From Rhodospirillaceae bacterium (lineage in GTDB: Bacteria > Pseudomonadota > Alphaproteobacteria > Rhodospirillales > Magnetovibrionaceae), in contig NVTL01000004.1 in assembly GCA_002401565.1 (NCBI GenBank), positions 9,269 to 30,116 of the forward strand: DNA of 20,848 nt, read 5' to 3'. This document shows positions 8,931-15,555 of the stretch, in pieces; within the stretch, counting starts at the first letter, position 1; every line of letters starts with the position of its first letter. The notes beneath the pieces were generated by a model. That model saw only the letters and a program-made list of their open reading frames with translations, had not been told where the DNA came from and did not search any database. Both the position numbers and the translations under genes were made by a program.

Positions 8931-9505
8931 TTGGGGCTCCGCGCTATGTCGATGAAGTTTTGCAAAAGTTCGTGACCATATTCCGATGCAATGGATTCTG
9001 GGTGAAACTGCACACCGAAAATCGGTCGGGTTTTGTGTTCTAAGCCCTGAATGACGCCATCCGCACTTTGCGCCGTAATGGTCAGGTCGCTGGGAAAGCC
9101 TTCTTTTTGCACCATCAAAGAATGATACCGGGTGCAGGTCAGGGGGCTGGGTAATCCCTTAAAAATGCCTTGGCCCTGATGGGGAATCTCGCTGACCTTG
9201 CCGTGCATGGGCACCGGACACCGAACGACTTTGCCGCCAAAATGTTGACCAATGGCCTGATGACCTAAGCAAACGCCTAAAATAGCTAGATTTTTTGGAG
9301 CCTGAGCCACCACGTCCAAACAGATGCCCGCCTGATCCGGATCGCACGGGCCGGGGGACAAGATTATGCCTTCATATCCGCCATTTACGGCTTGATCTGC
9401 CGTTATGGCATCGTTGCGCTGAACCTCAACCTCGGCCCCTTGGTCGCCTAAAAAATGGAGCAGGTTATAGGTAAAACTGTCGTAATTGTCGATGAGTAAG
9501 AACAT
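8927..9505 (-). CDS. trpG: Anthranilate synthase component II (glutamine amidotransferase)
   Basis: TrpG is the class I glutamine amidotransferase subunit that feeds ammonia to TrpE for anthranilate formation; such subunits may also serve p-aminobenzoate synthase. The 192-residue product starts with the canonical FLLIDNYDSFTYNLLHFLG. It has the oxyanion strand GIILSPGPCDP (46-56), the nucleophile Cys79 in LGVCLGHQA, and the His168/Glu170 pair in VQFHPES. The frame is open to 9562, but the ATG at 9505 gives the correct N-terminus; no strong ribosome site precedes it. It is the first gene of the trp-moa-moe operon, divergent from sdaA. trpE is not adjacent upstream in this window. Confidence 0.96.
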   Translation of the reverse strand: MFLLIDNYDSFTYNLLHFLGDQGAEVEVQRNDAITADQAVNGGYEGIILSPGPCDPDQAGICLDVVAQAPKNLAILGVCLGHQAIGQHFGGKVVRCPVPMHGKVSEIPHQGQGIFKGLPSPLTCTRYHSLMVQKEGFPSDLTITAQSADGVIQGLEHKTRPIFGVQFHPESIASEYGHELLQNFIDIARSPK

Positions 9506-9578
9506 ATGTATTGAACGCCACTGAATCTGAGCTAATAAAGAAGCTCTAGTGATACAACACATGCGTAAAGGTGAGTTA
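9506..9578. promoter_or_regulatory. Divergent control region between trpG and sdaA
   Basis: This 73-bp gap must hold the start signals of both units. Towards sdaA there is a candidate TTGAAC (9511-9516) with a 16-nt spacer and TAATAA (9533-9538), a weak match. An inverted repeat GAGCT-N8-AGCTC (9529-9546) sits in the middle and could be an operator. I see no trp leader peptide with tandem Trp codons and no attenuator, so any tryptophan control would have to be by another means. Confidence 0.3.
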
Positions 9579-10937
9579 GTGTTTTTAAGTGTTTTTGAAA
9601 TTTTTAAGGTCGGTATCGGCCCGTCCAGTTCTCATACCAACGGGCCCATGGTTGCGGCGCGGCGGTTTTTGCACAGCTTGGACGGCAAAGATGTTGCTCA
9701 TGTACAGGTCAAACTGTACGGGTCTTTGGCGCTGACCGGAATCGGTCACGGCACAGACCGGGCGGTGGCTTTGGGCTTGTTGGACTTAAAACCCGATAAC
9801 GTGGACCCGGATGCCGTCGAAGGCCTGTTGCGCGCCGTGTCGCTGATTAAGACCGTCACGTTGCCCAACGGTACTCGTGCACGCTTTCACCAAGCCAAGG
9901 ACATCTTGTTTTTGGGCGGTGAAACCTTGCCCGGTCACGCCAATGGCATGAAGTTTTTAGGCTTTGATGCAGACGGAAACGTGAGCGTTGAACGCACCTA
10001 TTATTCGGTCGGCGGCGGATTCGTCATGGATGAGGCTGAACTGGCATCCTTTAAAGCCCCAGACGAAGTCCCCGATATTCCCTTTGCCTATGCCAATGCC
10101 CAAGACATGTTGGCCATGGGTAAAAAGGCCAACATGCGTCTGGTCGATATGAAACGCGCGAATGAATTGGCGGTCAAAGATGATCTGGATGCCAAATTAG
10201 ACGCCGTATGGGCCGCCATGCAGGGGTCCTTAAAACGGGGAATGAAAACCGAAGGCATTTTACCGGGCGGATTAAACGTCAAGCGCCGGGCTAAATGTAT
10301 CCATGACAAATTATTGAAAGACCAAAGCAACACCCAATACCCCCACACGGTGATGGATTGGATCAGCGTATATGCGTTGGCCGTGAACGAAGAAAACGCG
10401 GCGGGCGGGCGCATTGTCACGGCCCCCACGAACGGAGCCGCCGGCATTATCCCCGCGGTCATTCAATATTATCTAGATTTCTGCCCCGGCGCAGACCAAG
10501 AAGGCGTGCACGAAATCTTGCTGGTCGCGGCAGCAATTGGGGGGCTTATAAAGCACAACGCGTCGATTTCCGGAGCAGAAGTCGGCTGCCAAGGCGAAGT
10601 CGGCTCGGCGGCGGCTATGGCGGCGGCAGGGCTATGCGCGGCGCTGGGCGGCACCAACGAACAAGCGGAAAACGCCGCCGAAATCGCTTTGGAACATCAT
10701 TTGGGTATGACGTGTGACCCCATTGGCGGCTTGGTCCAAGTGCCGTGCATCGAACGCAACGCAATGGGTGCAGTAAAAGCCATCAGCGCGGCTTCGTTAT
10801 CCCTAAAAGGCGACGGAACCCACTTGGTCTCGCTCGACGACGTCATAAAAACCATGCGCGAAACCGGACGAGACATGATGAGCAAATACAAAGAAACCAG
10901 CCAAGGCGGCTTGGCGGTTAATGTTACGGAGTGTTAG
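9579..10937 (+). CDS. sdaA: L-serine ammonia-lyase (iron-sulfur L-serine deaminase)
   Basis: This enzyme deaminates L-serine to pyruvate and ammonia using an oxygen-sensitive [4Fe-4S] cluster. With a GTG start at 9579 the product is 452 residues, almost exactly E. coli SdaA (454). It begins FLSVFEIFKVGIGPSSSHT, the family's substrate-binding opening. The C-terminal alpha domain contains APTNGAAGIIPAV, GCQGEVGSAAAMAAAGLCAA, and the cluster region MTCDPIGGLVQVPCIERNAM with its conserved cysteines. The single chain fuses the beta and alpha domains, unlike the two-subunit Gram-positive type. I chose GTG 9579 because AAAGGTGAG lies 4 nt before it and the N-terminus then matches the family. The frame is also open to ATG 9561 and GTG 9549. 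It is divergent from the trp operon and stands alone. Confidence 0.95.
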   Translation: MFLSVFEIFKVGIGPSSSHTNGPMVAARRFLHSLDGKDVAHVQVKLYGSLALTGIGHGTDRAVALGLLDLKPDNVDPDAVEGLLRAVSLIKTVTLPNGTRARFHQAKDILFLGGETLPGHANGMKFLGFDADGNVSVERTYYSVGGGFVMDEAELASFKAPDEVPDIPFAYANAQDMLAMGKKANMRLVDMKRANELAVKDDLDAKLDAVWAAMQGSLKRGMKTEGILPGGLNVKRRAKCIHDKLLKDQSNTQYPHTVMDWISVYALAVNEENAAGGRIVTAPTNGAAGIIPAVIQYYLDFCPGADQEGVHEILLVAAAIGGLIKHNASISGAEVGCQGEVGSAAAMAAAGLCAALGGTNEQAENAAEIALEHHLGMTCDPIGGLVQVPCIERNAMGAVKAISAASLSLKGDGTHLVSLDDVIKTMRETGRDMMSKYKETSQGGLAVNVTEC

Positions 10938-11002
10938 GAAATTTACCCTTACTATCCTGCGCAGACTTGGTCCGCGTATCCACGATATTTGTTGTGGGGC
11001 GT

Positions 11003-11010
11003 AAAGGAGG
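11003..11010 (+). promoter_or_regulatory. Orphan strong Shine-Dalgarno sequence
   Basis: AAAGGAGG is a near-perfect ribosome-binding sequence, but no gene starts within reach. The TTG 10 nt on runs only three codons before a stop. The next real start (11072) is 61 nt away. It may be a relic of a lost gene, a leader-peptide start using a rare codon, or chance. Confidence 0.35.
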
Positions 11011-11020
11011 ATAAAGTAAA

Positions 11021-11049
11021 TTGTCACGGTAATTGCAATCTAATAATAC
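11021..11049 (+). promoter_or_regulatory. Candidate promoter of the TPR-methyltransferase gene
   Basis: TTGTCA (11021-11026, five of six consensus -35 bases) is followed 17 nt later by TAATAC (11044-11049), a weak -10, in an AT-rich stretch 23 nt before the ATG at 11072. The upstream sdaA gene ends 134 nt away, so a separate promoter is plausible. The assignment is tentative. Confidence 0.35.
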
Positions 11050-11071
11050 TATTAATTGAACTGAATAAAAT

Positions 11072-13465
11072 ATGAATAGAGCAGAAAAACGACGTCATCA
11101 GAAAATGGCGAAGCAAGCCGCGAAGAAGCGGCCGCCGCCACCCTTGATGCAAGACAAAACTCTAAGCATCCAACAGGCTTTAGAGCTCGCTGTGCAGCAT
11201 CACAATGCAGGTGAATTGCAAAAAGCTGAAAACATCTATCAACAAATTTTACAAACGGACCCTAATCAGCACGTTGCTCTACATTTTCTTGGGCTGATTG
11301 CCCATCAGGTGGGGAAAAATGATGTTGCTGTTGAATTGATTCAAAAGGCCATAATCCGCAATCCCAACTATGCAGAGGCGCATAATAACCTTGGCAATGT
11401 ACTTAAGAAACAGGGAAGACTGGATGATGCTGTTACGCGTTTTCTGAAGGCCTTATCCATCAAGCCAGATTATGCTAATGCGTATAATAACCTTGGCAAT
11501 GTACTTAAGGAGCAAGGAAGGCTGGATGATGCTGTTGCAAACTACGATAAAGCCTTAACCATCAATCCTGATTATGCTGAGGCTCATAATAACCTTGGCA
11601 TTGCTCTTCAAGAGCAAGGAAGGCTTGATGCTGCCGTTGCAAGTTACCACAAAGCCTTAACCGTCAAGCCTGATTATGCTGAGGCGCATAACAACCTTGG
11701 TATTGCGCTTCAAAAACAAGGAAGCGTCGATGATGCCGTTGTGAGCTACCGCAGAGCCTTAACGATCAATCCTGATTATGCTGCGGCGCATAGTAACCTT
11801 GGCAATGCCCTTCAGGAACAGGGGTTGTCAGAAGAGGCAATGAAGTGTTTCAGAAAAGCAATATCTCATGATCCGCAAAATGATGGTTTCTGGGCTAATT
11901 TTGGCCAATCCGTAAAGGGGGTTATTTTTACGTCTGCTGATGACGACCTTTATCGAGATTTATTACATTTTCTGAAACGCCCTGCAGCAGGCCGTCCATC
12001 AAATTTCGTTAAGCCAATTGTGAGCGCTCTCTTTCAAAACGCGGAATTTTCAAAGCTTTTTGATCAAACGGTTTCAGGCAATTTAGATAAAACAACTTCG
12101 TTTGAAGATGTGGCTATACAGCTCTCAAAATTCCCACTTTTTCTTGAAATTTTAAAACTGGCCCCTATTTCGGATCTGGAAATTGAAAAAATGCTCAGAT
12201 TACTGCGTCAAGGTATGCAAAAAGATGCGCTTAAAGGCAATATTAACGTAGCGACCTTGCCATTTTCTACAGCTCTGGCACTCCAATGCTTTATAAATGA
12301 GTACGTATATTTAGTATCAGAAGAAGAAATTAATGGTCTAAATACACTAGAGCAACAAGTCATAGATTTGCTCAATAACGGGCAAAATATACCTCCATTT
12401 ATTCTGGTTACTTTGGGTGCGTACAAACCACTCCATGAATATTCTTGGGCCGAATCTATTCAAGACTGCGAATGGGGAGATGACAGTATTGAAGTTGTTG
12501 AAAGGCAAATATCAGAGCCAAAAGAAGAGCAATCACTACGCTCTAAAATTCCCTGCTTAACGCCTATAAAAGACGCAGTTTCTCATTCCGTACGGGAGCA
12601 ATATGAGAAAAATCCATACCCTCGGTGGGTTAAAACTTCTCTTGAAACTAAAGCAAAGAGCATCAAAGATACTTTACAGGAATTTCCCTTTCATTTTGAC
12701 CTTGAGGAAAGTGAATTTCCTAAATCACCTCAGGTCTTGATCGCTGGTTGCGGAACAGGCCAGCATTCCATTCAAACAGCTTCTAGGTTTTCCAATACAA
12801 TTGTACTGGCTGTGGACCTGAGCTTAAGCAGTCTTTCTCATTCACTAAGAAAGACAAATGAACTCAAAATTTCAAATATTGAGTACTCACAAGCGGATAT
12901 CATGGAACTTGGAAGTATAGGGCAGAAGTTTGATCTCATTGAAAGTATAGGGGTTCTTCATCATCTTGGTGATCCAATGGCGGGGTGGCAGGTTCTGACA
13001 AAGCTTCTGCAATCAGGGGGGATAATGAGGATAGGTTTATACAGTGAGACCGCTCGCCAAAGTGTTATAGAAGGCCGCTCAATTATTGCTGATAAAGAGT
13101 ACGGTCGCTCACCTGAAGATATTCGTAGATGTAGACAAGATATTATAACGATGGCCGAATGTGGAAATGAAGAGATAGCCAAACTTCTTGATTTTGCAGA
13201 TTTCTACAGTATGAGTGAATGTCGCGACCTGCTGTTTCATGTTCAAGAACACCGTTTTACTTTGCCGCAAATTGAGGATGCGCTTAATTCCTTGAACTTA
13301 AAGTTTCTGGGCTTTGAATTCGCTGACCAAAGTACGATGAAAAAATTTGAAAAATCCAACCCAAATAAAAGCTCTCAATCCTCATTTTCTTTATGGAAAG
13401 AGTTTGAACAAAGGAACCCAGATACATTCATAGGGATGTATCAATTTTGGTGCCAAAAAAGATAG
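11072..13465 (+). CDS. TPR-repeat protein fused to a C-terminal SAM-dependent methyltransferase
   Basis: The 797-residue product starts with a very basic stretch (MNRAEKRRHQKMAKQAAKKR). About seven tetratricopeptide repeats follow (33-270), with PDYAEAHNNLGxxLxxQG as the repeating core. A helical middle region of unknown function spans about 280-500. NPYPRW (514-519) comes next, then a class I methyltransferase domain: motif I VLIAGCGTGQHS (555-566), the acidic end of strand 2 in VLAVDLS (578-584), and DLIESIGVLHHLGDP (621-635). TPR units bind proteins, so the enzyme probably methylates a protein or a bound substrate; the target is unknown. No ribosome site precedes the ATG. The gene is AT-richer than its neighbours, lies alone between conserved housekeeping blocks, and looks acquired. 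There is no signal peptide, so it should be cytoplasmic. Confidence 0.85.
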   Translation: MNRAEKRRHQKMAKQAAKKRPPPPLMQDKTLSIQQALELAVQHHNAGELQKAENIYQQILQTDPNQHVALHFLGLIAHQVGKNDVAVELIQKAIIRNPNYAEAHNNLGNVLKKQGRLDDAVTRFLKALSIKPDYANAYNNLGNVLKEQGRLDDAVANYDKALTINPDYAEAHNNLGIALQEQGRLDAAVASYHKALTVKPDYAEAHNNLGIALQKQGSVDDAVVSYRRALTINPDYAAAHSNLGNALQEQGLSEEAMKCFRKAISHDPQNDGFWANFGQSVKGVIFTSADDDLYRDLLHFLKRPAAGRPSNFVKPIVSALFQNAEFSKLFDQTVSGNLDKTTSFEDVAIQLSKFPLFLEILKLAPISDLEIEKMLRLLRQGMQKDALKGNINVATLPFSTALALQCFINEYVYLVSEEEINGLNTLEQQVIDLLNNGQNIPPFILVTLGAYKPLHEYSWAESIQDCEWGDDSIEVVERQISEPKEEQSLRSKIPCLTPIKDAVSHSVREQYEKNPYPRWVKTSLETKAKSIKDTLQEFPFHFDLEESEFPKSPQVLIAGCGTGQHSIQTASRFSNTIVLAVDLSLSSLSHSLRKTNELKISNIEYSQADIMELGSIGQKFDLIESIGVLHHLGDPMAGWQVLTKLLQSGGIMRIGLYSETARQSVIEGRSIIADKEYGRSPEDIRRCRQDIITMAECGNEEIAKLLDFADFYSMSECRDLLFHVQEHRFTLPQIEDALNSLNLKFLGFEFADQSTMKKFEKSNPNKSSQSSFSLWKEFEQRNPDTFIGMYQFWCQKR
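11369..11878 (+). repeat. Five 102-bp tandem units encoding TPR repeats
   Basis: Five in-frame units of exactly 102 bp (34 codons) start at 11369, 11471, 11573, 11675 and 11777. Units 1-4 share long identical runs such as AACCTTGGCAATGTACTTAA and AAGCCTTAACC; the fifth is more diverged. The DNA-level similarity exceeds what the protein motif requires. That points to recent duplication or gene conversion, and the number of units may vary between strains. Confidence 0.8.
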
Positions 13466-13536
13466 ACTTAGCTTTGGATGAAAGCCCAAATTGGACGCGG
13501 ACTGCTTACTTAACCCGGAAATGGTCGTGGATACAC

Positions 13537-13555
13537 CGGGCTAGGGCCTAGCCCG
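13537..13555. terminator. Perfect palindromic hairpin between convergent genes
   Basis: CGGGCTAGG-G-CCTAGCCCG is a perfect 9-bp inverted repeat with a one-base centre; as RNA it would be an 8-bp stem with a 3-nt loop. It lies in the 96-bp gap where the TPR-methyltransferase gene (plus) and the Rossmann-like gene (minus) converge. A bidirectional transcription end is the natural reading. No T-run follows on either strand, so it is not a textbook intrinsic terminator. Confidence 0.5.
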
Positions 13556-13561
13556 CGCATT

Positions 13562-14296
13562 TCACTCAATCCGAAACGCACAAACCTTGTGTTGCAGGTC
13601 GCAGGATTTGTCCCATATTGGTTTTGGGGCGATTTTCCACGTCCATGTTTCATCAGCCGGGGGCAGTTCTAGGCCGAAGAGGGTGTCTTCGGTGTGGAAG
13701 ACCTTTCCTTTGTTGCACAGCTGTTGTTCCTGATCGCCGATCACACATTTTATTCCGGGGGCGGATTTTAGCCAGTCCAGATGGTTTTGGATGAGGCTTT
13801 TTAGGTAGGTGTTTATGGTCTCATCTGAATGCTTGCCTTGTTTGGTCAAATAATCCTGAGGCCACAGGGGGATTTGTGAGATTAGGTTGAGCGATACCGT
13901 GAAATCGGCGTCTGCTAACAAATCCTTTGGCGGGCAGGGGGCTGGTCGGTCTTGTTGGCTGAGTTGGTTGTTGATGCCCGTTACATCACACGTGACCAAT
14001 TTGACATTGCCCAAGGCCTTTACGGCTTTTTTGGCGGATTTTGGGTGCTCGACATCCACCAACACCACCTGTTTAAAGGCTTTTGACAGGTCGACTAGGG
14101 GTACGTCGAACAGGTGGCCCGAGCCTAAAATCACTACTTTTCCCTTATTTGCGTCCCCTAAATTTTTCAAAATATAAGCGCGGCTGGCGTCCAAATGAGA
14201 ATCCCACGCCGAGCCCGCAGCGGCCTTGCGCTTGGCGATTTGGCGAGAGCTCATGGCGGTGTTGAGCTTTAAGCGGAGGTCAGCGTATAAGGCCAT
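13562..14296 (-). CDS. Uncharacterised Rossmann-like protein, possible SAM-dependent methyltransferase fold
   Basis: I do not recognise the family. The 244-residue product has a basic helical N-terminus, then VVILGSGHLFDVPLVDLS (54-71). This resembles a methyltransferase motif I glycine loop. QVVLVDVEHP (76-85) has the acidic residue expected at the end of strand 2, and KLVTCDVTG (99-107) that of strand 3. DFTVSLNLISQIPLWP may be the motif IV strand. The second half contains CVIGDQEQQLCNKG and ends with several Trp and Cys residues (ETWTWKIAPKPIWDKSC). The start is uncertain: ATG at 14296 or at 14308. Both lie inside the end of the upstream amidotransferase gene (17- or 29-nt overlap), so the two are translationally linked. 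A non-enzymatic nucleotide-binding role cannot be excluded. Confidence 0.65.
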   Translation of the reverse strand: MALYADLRLKLNTAMSSRQIAKRKAAAGSAWDSHLDASRAYILKNLGDANKGKVVILGSGHLFDVPLVDLSKAFKQVVLVDVEHPKSAKKAVKALGNVKLVTCDVTGINNQLSQQDRPAPCPPKDLLADADFTVSLNLISQIPLWPQDYLTKQGKHSDETINTYLKSLIQNHLDWLKSAPGIKCVIGDQEQQLCNKGKVFHTEDTLFGLELPPADETWTWKIAPKPIWDKSCDLQHKVCAFRIE

Positions 14297-15047
14297 CACG
14301 AAACACATATAATTTGCGGTGATCCAAGGCCGTCCAGTCTTCGTTGTTGGTCAGCGGCGAAGTGGCGATGACGGTGACCACGTCTGTGTCGGTGGTTTCA
14401 GGGCAAAAATCAATAACCATGTCGTCGTCAATTAATTGAGCCTCGCCAAACGGAGCCCGCCGCGTGAGGTACGACAGTTTGGTGGTGTTGTAGGCGTACA
14501 GATCGGTGGACTCGCTCAGCAAAAAGTTAAAAATGCCCCCGCCGCCCGCAATATCGTCGGCTAAATCCTGAATAAGCGCGGCCAAGGCCTTGCGGCTGCG
14601 CGGTTGCTTTGGAAATTGGGTGCGGATTTGATCCAACATCCAACAAAAGGCATGTTCGCTGTCGGTGTCGCCGACGGGGTGGAAATGGTCCAGTTTTCGT
14701 TTTTTGATGTTGGGCAGCTTGCCGTTGTGGGCAAAGGCCCAGTTTTTGCCCCACATTTCACGCACAAACGGGTGAGTGTTGCATAAATTGACCTTGCCGT
14801 GAGTGGCTTTGCGAATGTGGCTGATGATGATTTTGCTTTTGATGGGGTAATCCGAAATCAATTGAGCAATTTTCGACGTGGCGCTGGGTTCGGGGTCGTG
14901 AAAGGTGCGACAGCCGCAGCCTTCATAAAACGCAATGCCCCAGCCGTCTTTGTGGTGCGACGTTTCGCCGCCCCGTTTCATCAGGCCGGAAAAACTAAAA
15001 CAGATATCGGTCGGGACGTTGGCATTCATGCCCATTAATTCACACAT
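14280..15047 (-). CDS. yafJ: Class II glutamine amidotransferase, YafJ family
   Basis: The 255-residue product has the same length as E. coli YafJ and closely follows it throughout. It opens MCELMGMNANVPTDICFSFS. HHKDGWGIAFYEGCGCRTF, ISHIRKATHGKVNLCNTHPF, AFAHNGKLPN, PVGDTDSEHAFCWMLD, RRAPFGEAQLIDDDMVIDF and VVTVIATSPLTNNEDW follow. Cys2, exposed after Met removal, is the N-terminal nucleophile that releases ammonia from glutamine. The acceptor of that ammonia is not known for the YafJ family. Its 3' end overlaps the next gene, the Rossmann-like protein, so the two are probably made together. The start at 15047 is fixed by the need for Cys at position 2; the ribosome site is weak. It is divergent from the DUF4170 gene (77-bp gap). 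Confidence 0.93.
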   Translation of the reverse strand: MCELMGMNANVPTDICFSFSGLMKRGGETSHHKDGWGIAFYEGCGCRTFHDPEPSATSKIAQLISDYPIKSKIIISHIRKATHGKVNLCNTHPFVREMWGKNWAFAHNGKLPNIKKRKLDHFHPVGDTDSEHAFCWMLDQIRTQFPKQPRSRKALAALIQDLADDIAGGGGIFNFLLSESTDLYAYNTTKLSYLTRRAPFGEAQLIDDDMVIDFCPETTDTDVVTVIATSPLTNNEDWTALDHRKLYVFRDGLIR

Positions 15048-15124
15048 GCGGGCAATAATAACGATACAGCCGCGATTGTTCCAGATAAGATATGTCTTTC
15101 CTCAGATAATCACGGAGTCTTCTT

Positions 15125-15361
15125 ATGAGCGATCAACCTAAACAACTGCTGCACATGGTTTTTGGTGGTCATGTCAAAGACCCCCGTGGTGTTGAATTTG
15201 ATGATTTAAGCGCTTTGGATATCGTGGGGATCTATCCCAATAAAGCCGAAGCCTTAAACGCTTGGCGCAACAAATCTCAAGCCAACGTGGACGATGCTCA
15301 TATGAAATATGTGTTGGTTCACATGCATAAATTATTAGATGATCCAGAACATGAAAAATAG
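15125..15361 (+). CDS. DUF4170 family small protein
   Basis: The 78-residue product matches the DUF4170 family of alphaproteobacteria: LLHMVFGGHVKDPRGVEF, LDIVGIYPNKAEALNAW, then NVDDAHMKYVLVHMHKLLD. No function is known. There is no signal peptide or membrane helix, so it is probably cytoplasmic. GGAG sits about 8 nt before the ATG. The gene is monocistronic, with its own promoter shared divergently with yafJ. It ends 3 nt from the stop of the convergent DUF4169 gene. Confidence 0.88.
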   Translation: MSDQPKQLLHMVFGGHVKDPRGVEFDDLSALDIVGIYPNKAEALNAWRNKSQANVDDAHMKYVLVHMHKLLDDPEHEK

Positions 15362-15364
15362 GCT

Positions 15365-15553
15365 TTAGTCGTCTGTTTTATCATCAAGTTCTTTGTTTGA
15401 GTGGCGATTGTCCTGAAGGGCTTTTTCGGCTGCGGCCTTGAATTTTTCCGCCTTTGTTCGACCGAATTTGACGCGGTTGTCCTTTGCCGTTTTGGTTTTA
15501 TCCTTGCGCGACTTGTCTTTGCGAAATTGGTTGAGGTTGACGATGTCGGCCAT
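15365..15553 (-). CDS. DUF4169 family small basic protein
   Basis: The 62-residue product opens MADIVNLNQFRKDKSRKDK and continues NRVKFGRTKAEKFKAAAEKA, the pattern of the DUF4169 family of alphaproteobacteria. Function is unknown. It is highly charged, rich in Lys and Asp, and probably helical or partly disordered. The ATG lies 2 nt after the thrH stop, so it is the last gene of the NYN-UDG-thrH run. It converges on the DUF4170 gene. Confidence 0.82.
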   Translation of the reverse strand: MADIVNLNQFRKDKSRKDKTKTAKDNRVKFGRTKAEKFKAAAEKALQDNRHSNKELDDKTDD

Positions 15554-15555
15554 GA

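Noticed and set aside
9500..9516. SOS-box-like GAAC ... GAAC pair near the trpG start
   Set aside because: The spacing is nine bases, not the seven required by the alphaproteobacterial LexA motif.
9506..9562. N-terminal extension of TrpG, or a tryptophan leader peptide, from an ATG at 9562
   Set aside because: The extension is in frame with trpG, contains one Trp only, has no stop before trpG and no attenuator structure; the canonical TrpG start is at 9505.
10803..11027. Minus-strand open frame overlapping the end of sdaA
   Set aside because: It lies mostly antisense to a firm gene, has no ribosome site and no recognisable protein motif.
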